Positions 1 to 5,172 of a DNA stretch of 10,681 nt are shown piece after piece. Source of the stretch: JAKORR01 sp964608495 (GTDB lineage: Bacteria; Armatimonadota; Zipacnadia; Zipacnadales; FEN-943). Numbering within the stretch: position 1 is the first letter of the stretch; each line of letters begins with the position of its first letter. The notes beneath the pieces are model-generated. The model had not been told where the DNA came from. It searched no databases and saw nothing but the letters and a program-made list of their open reading frames with translations. A program made the position numbers and the translations under genes. The DNA is taken from NCBI GenBank assembly GCA_964608495.1, contig CAZSOQ010000187.1, positions 1-10,681 of the forward strand. The letters are read 5' to 3'.

Positions 1-533
1 GCTGGGGGCTGGAGGGGCCGGGGGTCGAGCGGATCGCCCAGGAGCCGCCGGTGGGCGTCTGGGAGCTGAAGTACGCGCAGGACCCCGCGCGGCTGGTGGG
101 CGTCGGGAGGCCAGCGCGCGATGAGGAAGAGGCCCGACGGCTCACCTGCGCGGGCGCGCCGGAGCTGCTCGACCGGGCGGTGGTCGAGGCGCCGGCGGCG
201 ATCATCGCGGGCTTGCCGTCGAGGGCCCAGGGGCGCGTGAGCGTGGCCGCGGCGGCGCCGGGCTACTGGGACCTGCGCATCGCCACGCCCACGGGCGGGC
301 TGGTGGTGCTGACGGACCGGGCCTATCCGGGCTGGCATGCCTGGGTGGACGGGCGCCGGGCGTGGTGGGGAAGAGCCTATGGGGCGCTGAAGTGCGTGGC
401 GGTGCCGATGGGTGACCACCGCGCCACGCTGGTCTACTGGCCGATCTCATCCGTGTTGGGGCAATTCCTGCTGCTGGTGGGAGCGGCGGGCGTAGCGGCG
501 CTGGGCCTGTGGTCGTGGCACGGGCGGTCGTGA
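1..533 (+). CDS. YfhO-family membrane protein, C-terminal part (5' end outside window)
   Basis: The reading frame is open from base 3 to the TGA at 531-533 and has no stop back to the window edge, so this is the C-terminal end of a longer protein; the GTG at 51 is probably internal. The visible part has a soluble beta-rich segment. It then carries the block LTDRAYPGWHAWVDG, in which the PGW followed by a VDG turn is characteristic of the extracytoplasmic C-terminal region of YfhO proteins. The segment VAVPMGDHRATLVYWP follows, then one final hydrophobic helix (about LGQFLLLVGAAGVAALGLW) and a short charged tail. YfhO proteins are large polytopic membrane proteins resembling GT-C glycosyltransferases; in Bacillus subtilis YfhO is linked to teichoic acid glycosylation. 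The catalytic N-terminal loops lie outside this window, so substrate cannot be judged. Family assignment rests on motif recognition of the tail only. Confidence 0.72.
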   Translation, partial: WGLEGPGVERIAQEPPVGVWELKYAQDPARLVGVGRPARDEEEARRLTCAGAPELLDRAVVEAPAAIIAGLPSRAQGRVSVAAAAPGYWDLRIATPTGGLVVLTDRAYPGWHAWVDGRRAWWGRAYGALKCVAVPMGDHRATLVYWPISSVLGQFLLLVGAAGVAALGLWSWHGRS

Positions 534-676
534 GGAGCCGCACCGGTCGGGGGCGGGCGAGGGTGTAAGTATGCTCAAGCGAACATGCACTCATACCACG
601 TGATTGCGCGCGTCTTGAGGATATGTTCGAGGAGCAGGCCGAGACACGCCGTGACCACAGGACACCTCTGGCCCCG

Positions 677-701
677 GTAGGCGCAGGCTTCAGCCACGGC
701 G
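677..701 (-). repeat. degenerate single copy of the CTGAAG hairpin repeat
   Basis: Read on the minus strand this stretch contains GTGGCTGAAGCCTGCGCCTAC. It resembles the left half of the intergenic repeats at 5004-5084 and 6392-6472 (GGGGCTGAAGGCCCGCCCTAC). The core GGC-TTCA-GCC (686-695 on the plus strand) forms a short stem. The right half of the 81-bp unit is not recognisable here. It lies in the gap between two genes that converge (YfhO tail on plus, thioredoxin-like gene on minus). Nothing else in 534-738 looks coding or structured enough to call. Confidence 0.35.
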
Positions 702-738
702 GCGGCTGGGCGGTGATCCACTCCCCAGGCCCTCGGGC

Positions 739-1326
739 TTAGGACCCGCAGGTCCCGCCGCACCCCGAACTGCAGTCCTGCCCCTCGCACCGCAAGGGGT
801 CCTTCCCCGTCTTCTTCCTGATGAGATCGTCCACCACAAGGTGCAGATCGTCGAGGGAGTAGTCCTTGGCCATCTGCGCGGGCCCCTGGAAGAGGACCAC
901 GCCGCGCCCCGGCACCTTGAAGGCCGCCCGGCCGTTGATGAGCAGCCCCATCTCACAGCCTATCTTGTTGGCGTCGGCGAGCTTGGCGATCTTGGGGTCG
1001 GCCATGTCGGCGAAGACCACGCGCACCTGGCCCTTGTACTCGTCGGCGACCTTGCGGAAGAGCGCGATGCTGTCCGTGTGGCAGGTGTTGCCCATGCTGA
1101 GGAGCACGTGGATGATCACGGCCGCGTCCGCGGGCCCCAGTTCCCTGGGTTGGCCCTCCAGGGCTTCCGCCGGGGTCTGCGCCTTGGCGGACTCCTGCGT
1201 CTCGCTCGTGTCCTTGGGCTTGCCGGGCTTGAAGACGTCCGCCGCACCGTAGGCCGCGAAGTGCCAGCCTACCAGCACCACGACTAGGGCCGCGACGCCG
1301 ACGCTCACCTTGGAATTGTCTGTCAT
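739..1326 (-). CDS. membrane-anchored thioredoxin-like protein with Cys-rich C-terminal tail
   Basis: This is a 195-residue protein. Residues 7-27 are a hydrophobic signal-anchor, followed by a charged low-complexity linker (about 30-62), which suggests an extracytoplasmic domain tethered to the membrane. Residues 66-170 show a thioredoxin-like pattern: a beta strand (AAVIIHVLLSMG), an active-site-like turn, a helix, a second strand (QVRVVFADM) and a later LLINGRAAF strand. The usual CxxC is absent: a single Cys82 sits in GNTCHTDS, and Cys124 lies where the cis-Pro loop is expected. The tail has four cysteines, C180-x4-C185-x3-C189-x3-C193. The ATG at 1326 is preceded by GGAAGG (1335-1340) at 8-base spacing. 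A single-gene transcript is likely, from the promoter at 1411-1438. A redox, metal-binding or sensing role is inference; a classical disulfide reductase is unlikely without CxxC. Confidence 0.7.
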   Translation of the reverse strand: MTDNSKVSVGVAALVVVLVGWHFAAYGAADVFKPGKPKDTSETQESAKAQTPAEALEGQPRELGPADAAVIIHVLLSMGNTCHTDSIALFRKVADEYKGQVRVVFADMADPKIAKLADANKIGCEMGLLINGRAAFKVPGRGVVLFQGPAQMAKDYSLDDLHLVVDDLIRKKTGKDPLRCEGQDCSSGCGGTCGS

Positions 1327-1410
1327 GGCAGGAACCTTCCCGCATATGCCGGGCAGGTCGGGACCGGGCTACTGCTTCCCTGCCCTGGGATGATGTATGG
1401 CTCTGCGCTT

Positions 1411-1438
1411 ATTATACCAGAGAAGGCGGACCTGTACG
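1411..1438 (-). promoter_or_regulatory. extended -10 promoter for the thioredoxin-like gene
   Basis: On the minus strand there is a perfect TATAAT (complement of 1411-1416) preceded directly by TGG (1417-1419), an extended -10 element. A weak -35, CGTACA (1433-1438), sits 16 bases upstream and matches TTGACA only in its last three bases. The predicted start near 1404 would give a leader of about 77 bases before the ATG at 1326. AT-rich motifs like this are rare by chance in such GC-rich DNA. Confidence 0.55.
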
Positions 1439-1564
1439 CCAGGGGCCCAAGGACCGGAGCCGCCCGCGGGGCAGGGGAAGGGGATTGCAGCCTGCGGCGA
1501 CCAAGCCCGGGCAGCTCAGCAGCCGATGAAGGAGGCGGGAATCACGGCAGTCGGCAACAGGGCC

Positions 1565-1593
1565 TTGGATTCTCATGCCGGCTATGTTATGAT
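1565..1593 (+). promoter_or_regulatory. candidate sigma70-type promoter facing the secreted-protein gene
   Basis: TTGGAT (1565-1570) is followed after 17 bases by TATGAT (1588-1593), with TGT at 1585-1587 giving an extended -10. The -10 matches the consensus at 5 of 6 positions and the -35 at 3 of 6. Transcription would start near 1600 and leave a leader of about 370 bases before the GTG at 1972, running through all of the repeats described below. It points away from the promoter at 1411-1438. Confidence 0.42.
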
Positions 1594-1627
1594 AGCATTA
1601 TGGGTTTGTGAATTATCTGCGGTCACA

Positions 1628-1688
1628 GGGGGTATACAGAATACGGCGTGGGGGTATGGCGAGGAGTCGCGCGAGGAGTGGGGGGTAT
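1628..1688 (+). repeat. three direct GGGGGTAT repeats
   Basis: GGGGGTAT occurs at 1628-1635, 1650-1657 and 1681-1688, with starts 22 and 31 bases apart, close to two and three turns of the DNA helix. A related GGGTCGGGTAT lies at 1831-1841. Spacing on one helix face, just downstream of a promoter candidate, suggests a protein-binding array, but no regulator can be named. Confidence 0.45.
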
Positions 1689-1708
1689 GTGATTCCTAGA
1701 CAATCACA
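1688..1708. promoter_or_regulatory. perfect 7-bp inverted repeat, operator or hairpin
   Basis: TGTGATT (1688-1694) and AATCACA (1702-1708) are exact reverse complements separated by seven bases (CCTAGAC). The arms contain TGTGA and TCACA as in CRP/FNR-family sites, but here these are 11 bases apart instead of the usual 6, so it is not a canonical CRP site. As RNA it would make a 7-bp stem with a 7-base loop. It abuts the third GGGGGTAT repeat. Confidence 0.42.
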
Positions 1709-1772
1709 GACCCAGACCTTACGGAGAAGGCCAGCCCTTGCGGCTCAGGGGCTGAGAGGCCAGGAGCTGAAG

Positions 1773-1907
1773 TCAAAGGGCGCGTTAACTACGGTGAAGG
1801 GTCGGTATTCGGTGGTGCGTCTCAGGTCAGGGGTCGGGTATGAGCAGGCCGGCTAAGTTCAAAGGTCGGTATTAGCACGAGGACCTTTGAGCTCAAAGGC
1901 CGGTAAT
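1773..1907 (+). repeat. degenerate TCAAAGGTCGGTATT direct repeats
   Basis: Related 14-15 base units start at 1773 (TCAAAGGGCGCGTT), 1795 (TGAAGGGTCGGTATT), 1859 (TCAAAGGTCGGTATT) and 1893 (TCAAAGGCCGGTAAT). TCAAAGG is exact in three of the four, and the CGGTAWT second half is kept in the last three. The spacing is irregular (22, 64 and 34 bases), which argues against a tandem array and fits scattered binding sites. The last copy is about 65 bases from the GTG at 1972. Confidence 0.48.
1859..1899. promoter_or_regulatory. overlapping inverted repeats forming mutually exclusive hairpins
   Basis: TCAAAGGTC (1859-1867) and GACCTTTGA (1882-1890) are a perfect 9-bp inverted repeat with a 14-base loop. 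The right arm is also part of a perfect 16-base palindrome, CCTTTGAGCTCAAAGG (1884-1899). The CCTTTGA segment can therefore pair upstream or downstream but not both. This could be a dimeric regulator's operator with a second half site, or an RNA switch in the leader of the gene at 1972. Confidence 0.5.
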
Positions 1908-1971
1908 CGCGGAGCCCAAGTCACGAGCAGCGCCGGTCGCCGCAGAACTCATCGGGAGCACTTTTACGACC

Positions 1972-2880
1972 GTGACGCGGACAGTGTCCAGGACAGCACA
2001 GCGGCTTACCGTCGCGATCGCCCTTGGCCTGATGACCGGCGCCCCACCGCGCGCCCAGGAAGGCTGCTGGCGCGCGGTGGGCGCCCCCTACGGGACCACC
2101 GTCGAGGGTATCCCCACGGAGATTCTCCTGCTCGAGGACGGCCTGGGCGCGCACGCCACCGTCCAGAGGACCCGGTCGCCGGGGCCGGACACCATGGGCG
2201 AGGAGGAGCGCCGCCGGGACCTGTGGCGGCCCTGGGCGCCCGAGGACGGGGCCACCGGGCGGTATCGCCTGACAGGCGACGTGCTCGAGGCCGCCCTGTG
2301 GACGGCGGAGCATCTCTACCGCCTGCGGGCCGAGAAGGCCGGGGGGCTGGACATCGAGGACCAGGTGGGGATCTGGCTGGGGGTGCGCGAGGCCTTCTCG
2401 CGGGCCAGGGCCGCCGCGAGCGTGGCGGAGGTGCGCAGCCGCAGCCAGGAGGAGCTGGCGGCCGAGATGTGGGTGGCCGACGTGGCCCAGATGCAGAAGG
2501 CGCCCGATCCGACGTGGTGGGTCAGACCCGAGGGCATCGTCGAGCGCATCCTGTTGTGCCGCGAGACGCAGGGCGAGGAGCCGCAGGTGGGCGAGAAGCG
2601 GTTCCCCACGGGCACGCCGGGCGTGTGCTTCTGGGCCAAGTTCCGCTGCTCGGGCAGGCGCGATATCTCGATCCACTGGCTCGAGGGCGAGCGCATCGTC
2701 GTCCGGCGGGAGCACCTCGTCGAGAACGGCGCGGTCGTCACCGGCAGGCTCTACAACCGCACCGAGCAGGGCCTGCCCATGGGCTCCTACTGCCTGCAGG
2801 TCCTCAGCAGCGCCGGCAAGGAAGCGGAGCTGCAGTTCGTGGTCGAGCCGCCCCAGGTGGGCGCCCTGGGGTTGCGCTAG
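1972..2880 (+). CDS. secreted protein of unknown function
   Basis: This is a 302-residue protein that I do not recognise. The GTG at 1972 is the first usual start codon after an in-frame TGA at 1888, and it gives a credible signal peptide: basic residues 3-11, hydrophobic 12-24, and a likely cleavage near the RAQ-E at 28-30. GGGAG at 1954-1958 is the nearest Shine-Dalgarno-like site, at a long 13-base spacing. Residues 110-200 are Glu/Ala/Arg-rich and probably helical (for example VREAFSRARAAASVAEVRSR at 138-157). Residues about 215-292 look like a beta-sandwich: alternating strands around WLEGERIVVR, then GRLYNRTEQGLPMGSYCLQV, whose PMGSY turn is typical of Ig-like domains. Cysteines are at 32, 196, 219, 226 and 274, and those near the C-terminus could form disulfides outside the cell. 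It has its own long upstream regulatory region. The coding status is supported by the signal peptide and strand pattern only. Confidence 0.7.
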   Translation: MTRTVSRTAQRLTVAIALGLMTGAPPRAQEGCWRAVGAPYGTTVEGIPTEILLLEDGLGAHATVQRTRSPGPDTMGEEERRRDLWRPWAPEDGATGRYRLTGDVLEAALWTAEHLYRLRAEKAGGLDIEDQVGIWLGVREAFSRARAAASVAEVRSRSQEELAAEMWVADVAQMQKAPDPTWWVRPEGIVERILLCRETQGEEPQVGEKRFPTGTPGVCFWAKFRCSGRRDISIHWLEGERIVVRREHLVENGAVVTGRLYNRTEQGLPMGSYCLQVLSSAGKEAELQFVVEPPQVGALGLR

Positions 2881-3059
2881 GCCTCCCGGAGCGACCCGTC
2901 CCGAGTCGTCTCACCCTCGCCGGCCCTTCCGGCGCCGGCCTCCAGGCTTCTCCCAGACTCGCGGCGAAGGGCACGGGCCGCGCGCGGAGAAGCCTCCGGG
3001 GCAGCCCCGGGGCCCACCGATCCTCGCGGGCGTCACCCCACAACTCCGGAGGCGACCCC

Positions 3060-3554
3060 ATGCCCGACCAGCCGGACAGCGACGACAGGGCGATGATGGA
3101 GGAGATCCTGCGCTCCGAGGTGGTCGGTCACCTCGCGATGGCGTGTGGGGACGAGCCCTACGTCGTGCCGATCAACTATGCCTACGGGGACGGCCGAATC
3201 CTGCTGCACTGCGCGCTCGACGGCAGGAAGCTGGGCTTTCTTCGCGGCAACCCGGCCGTGTGCTTCGAGGTCTGCCGTCAGGACGCATCCCCGACGCCCC
3301 ACGCCGAGGACTCCTGCGACGCGGCCTTCGTGAGCGTCATCTGCTACGGTACGGCCAGGATCATCGAGGACCTGGCGGAGCGCCAGGCGCTGCTCAGCGC
3401 CTTCCAGGCCAGGTACAGCACGGCCCAGACGCCGCGCGAGCCGATCTCGCTGGACAGAGCGGTCAAGTGCGGAGCCATCGAGATCACGGTGACCCGGATG
3501 ACGGGCCGCAGGCACACGGGCCAGGAGGAGATCACCTGGGAGTGGGAAGCCTGA
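3060..3554 (+). CDS. pyridoxamine 5'-phosphate oxidase-related FMN-binding protein (NimA-like)
   Basis: This is a 164-residue protein, the usual length for the family. The ATG at 3060 has a strong GGAGG at 3048-3052 with 7-base spacing. The frame is open back to 1887, but everything before 3060 is Arg/Gly/Pro-rich shadow of the upstream gene. Residues 15-71 show the split-barrel pattern: EILRSEVVGHLAM, then EPYVVPINYAYGDGRILLHC and GRKLGFLRGNPAVCFEV; a later strand VSVICYGTARII spans 91-102. This matches the Pyridox_ox_2/NimA group, which bind FMN as dimers and include 5-nitroimidazole reductases; most members have no known substrate. Here a general flavin-dependent reductase role in the cytoplasm is all that can be inferred. 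The gap before it (2881-3059) has a GC hairpin, CCGGGG-CAG-CCCCGG at 2996-3010, without a T tract. The M55 peptidase gene follows after 75 bases and may be co-transcribed. Confidence 0.86.
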   Translation: MPDQPDSDDRAMMEEILRSEVVGHLAMACGDEPYVVPINYAYGDGRILLHCALDGRKLGFLRGNPAVCFEVCRQDASPTPHAEDSCDAAFVSVICYGTARIIEDLAERQALLSAFQARYSTAQTPREPISLDRAVKCGAIEITVTRMTGRRHTGQEEITWEWEA

Positions 3555-3629
3555 GCGAGGCGTGGGGCCGAGCCCGCGGGCCGCGGGCGGGCGCCCGGCG
3601 CGATCGGCGCAGCCCAAGGAGGGAGAGCA

Positions 3630-4433
3630 GTGAAGGTCTACATCGCCTGTGACATGGAGGGCGCCACCGGGATCATCTCCCAGGACCAGACCTGGAAGAC
3701 CGGGCCGGACTTCGAGAACGGCCGGCGCCTGCTGCTCAGCGACGTCAACGCCGCCATCGAGGGCGCGCTGGCGGTCGGGGCCGAGGAGATAATCGTCGCC
3801 GACATGCACGACGGCAGCCTCATCCTGCCCACGCGCGAGCTGCACCCGGCGGCGCGGTATCTGGTGGGCGTGGCCCAGGGCACGCCGCGCTATCCCTACC
3901 TGGACGAGAGCTTCACGGCCATGTTCCTGATCGCCTACCACGCGATGGCGGGCACGTCACCGGCGATCATCCCGCACACAATGAGCTCGGCGACCTACCT
4001 GGAATACGCCGTGAACGGCGAGCCGGTGGGGGAGGTGGCGATAGACGCGCACCTGGCCGGCGTGCTGGGCGTGCCGGTGACGCTGGTGACGGGCGACCAG
4101 GCGGTGTGCGCCGAGGCGCGCCTGTTCCTCGGGGACATCGAGACCGTCGAGGTGAAGCAAGCGGTGGACCCGAATCGCGCGCTGTGCCTGCCGATGGCCG
4201 AGACCTACGAGATGATCCGCGAGGCCGCCGAGAAGGCCGTGCGGCGGGCGAGCGAGGTGCGGCCCTTCCGCTTCGCCGAGCCCGCCGAGGTGCGCCTCAG
4301 GTACAAGGACTCGGAGAAGGTGCCCCGGGGCGACGGCGTTCGGTCCTTCAACCCCGACCCATGGACCGTGGTGTACCGGTACGAGCGCTTCGAGGAGCAT
4401 TACGGTGGGACGTGGCCGCAGCGAGGGATGTAA
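3630..4433 (+). CDS. dppA: M55-family D-aminopeptidase (DppA-like)
   Basis: This is a 267-residue zinc peptidase of the DppA family, which releases N-terminal D-amino acids from peptides such as D-Ala-D-Ala and acts as a cytoplasmic decamer in Bacillus subtilis. Every active-site residue known from DppA can be placed: metal ligands D8 and E10 in CDMEG, H60 in ADMHDG, H104 in AYHAMAG and E135 in GEVAID, plus the catalytic H116 in IPHTMSS. Length matches the family (about 270). The GTG at 3630 is set by a strong AAGGAGGG (3616-3623) with 6-base spacing. No signal peptide is seen. The C-terminal region 210-267 is family-typical. The neighbours (FMN protein 75 bases before, cupin 162 bases after) give no clear pathway; peptidoglycan-derived D-peptide salvage is a reasonable inference. 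Confidence 0.93.
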   Translation: MKVYIACDMEGATGIISQDQTWKTGPDFENGRRLLLSDVNAAIEGALAVGAEEIIVADMHDGSLILPTRELHPAARYLVGVAQGTPRYPYLDESFTAMFLIAYHAMAGTSPAIIPHTMSSATYLEYAVNGEPVGEVAIDAHLAGVLGVPVTLVTGDQAVCAEARLFLGDIETVEVKQAVDPNRALCLPMAETYEMIREAAEKAVRRASEVRPFRFAEPAEVRLRYKDSEKVPRGDGVRSFNPDPWTVVYRYERFEEHYGGTWPQRGM

Positions 4434-4595
4434 GGCCTAGGTGCCGCGCGAGGGCCGGTCGCCCAGCGCTGCCGTGCCGGGCTCTTGCACCCCGAGGACG
4501 GCGGTTCATCTCAGAACCGGAGGACGGTGGACTCCGGGCGTTGCGGCCGGCTCCGCGTCGTGCGGAGGCCGACCCAGGGAGGCCGAGGACAAACC

Positions 4596-4952
4596 GTGCG
4601 CCTTGTCGAATCGAGGGAAGAAGCGCTCGAGGAAGTGACCCACGAGGAGGCCGTGGACTGCCGCATCCAGTGGATGCTGGTCGAGAGCGAGGGTGCGCCC
4701 AGCTTCGCCCTGCGGCGGTTCGTGCTGGGGCCGGGCGGCTCCACGCCGCGCCACACGCATCCCTGGGAGCACGAGGTGTTCGTGCTGGCCGGGCGGGCGA
4801 CGGTCTGCGCGCAGGGTGGCGAGCACGAGCTGGCGCCAGGCATGGCAGTCCTGGTGGCGCCCGGCGAGGAGCACCAATTCTACTGCGGGCCTGACGAGGG
4901 CGTGGAGTTCCTGTGCCTCGTGCCCAACGGCCCCGCGACCGAGGGGCACTGA
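4596..4952 (+). CDS. small single-domain cupin protein
   Basis: This is a 118-residue protein from the GTG at 4596, chosen because GAGGA (4585-4589, 6-base spacing) precedes it and because the protein-like sequence starts there; the frame stays open back to a TTG at 4485, but that extension is Arg/Gly-rich and unconvincing. Cupin motif 1 is GGSTPRHTHPWEHEVFVLAG, with probable metal ligands H53, H55 and E60. Motif 2 is PGMAVLVAPGEEHQF, with H93 as the fourth ligand. The four-ligand set implies a bound divalent metal. The N-terminal part has an acidic helix (about 5-20) before the barrel. Cupins of this size are cytoplasmic and range from isomerases to dioxygenases and sugar-binding regulators, so substrate is unknown. 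The preceding 162 bases hold only a 6-bp hairpin, CGGTTC-ATCTCA-GAACCG (4502-4519). Confidence 0.85.
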   Translation: MRLVESREEALEEVTHEEAVDCRIQWMLVESEGAPSFALRRFVLGPGGSTPRHTHPWEHEVFVLAGRATVCAQGGEHELAPGMAVLVAPGEEHQFYCGPDEGVEFLCLVPNGPATEGH

Positions 4953-5003
4953 GGCGACGGTCGCGACGGTGACACCGCCGCGCCGCCCCAGGCTGCCCGG
5001 CGC

Positions 5004-5084
5004 ACGGCGGGGCTGAAGGCCCGCCCTACGCGAGGCTGGTGGGCGTTCCCCTGTAAGGCGAGGCCTCAACCTCGCCTCCCTGCT
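5004..5084 (+). repeat. 81-bp double-hairpin intergenic repeat, copy A
   Basis: This copy aligns without gaps to copy B at 6392-6472, with 12 differences by my count (about 85% identity). It has two stem-loops: GGCGGG/CCCGCC (5006-5011 with 5020-5025) and GGCGAGG/CCTCGCC (5057-5063 with 5070-5076). They are joined by a conserved linker that includes GGTGGGCGT. It lies between the cupin stop and the ribosome-binding site of the phosphoesterase gene. Single degenerate half-copies lie at 677-701 (minus) and 8691-8713. A dispersed, possibly mobile, non-coding element is the best reading. Confidence 0.8.
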
Positions 5085-5172
5085 GCGCACCGCCGTCCCG
5101 GCAGGCAGGTCCCGCGCGGGCTCGGCCGAAGTGACGACCCCGGTGGGCTGAGCCAGACAGGAGGGATCCCCC

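Larger units (their letters stand above)
1327..1971. other. non-coding divergent regulatory region
   Basis: This 645-base gap separates the minus-strand thioredoxin-like gene from the plus-strand secreted-protein gene. Open frames exist here (for example 1390-1611, 1397-1699 and 1608-1856) but their translations are low-complexity and Arg/Gly-rich, with no recognisable domain and no convincing ribosome-binding site, so I treat them as chance. Parts (about 1400-1420 and 1580-1710) are clearly more AT-rich than the flanks. The region holds two outward-facing promoter candidates, three GGGGGTAT repeats, a TGTGATT/AATCACA inverted repeat, a small CTCAG-GGG-CTGAG hairpin (1744-1756) and the TCAAAGG repeat cluster, listed separately. 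A small RNA or long structured leader would be an alternative reading. Confidence 0.6.

Noticed and set aside
575..790. 71-codon minus-strand frame between the first two genes
   Set aside because: It spans a half-copy of the hairpin repeat and runs into the thioredoxin-like gene in another frame; no domain or start signal is visible.
1688..1708. Classical CRP binding site
   Set aside because: TGTGA and TCACA half sites are present but 11 bases apart instead of 6, so only a generic inverted repeat is claimed.
1390..1856. Small open frames in the divergent regulatory region
   Set aside because: Arg/Gly-rich translations, overlap with promoter motifs and repeats, and no convincing ribosome-binding sites.
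1773..1907. Degenerate CRISPR array
   Set aside because: Units are only about 15 bases, diverged, and irregularly spaced (22, 64, 34 bases); no cas gene is nearby.
1887..3059. Long plus-strand frame leading into the FMN-binding protein gene
   Set aside because: The translation is Arg/Gly/Pro-rich and overlaps the better supported gene at 1972-2880 in another frame; a strong GGAGG site marks the true start at 3060.
4485..4595. N-terminal extension of the cupin from the TTG at 4485
   Set aside because: The added residues are Arg/Gly-rich and lack cupin character, while the GTG at 4596 has GAGGA at a good distance.
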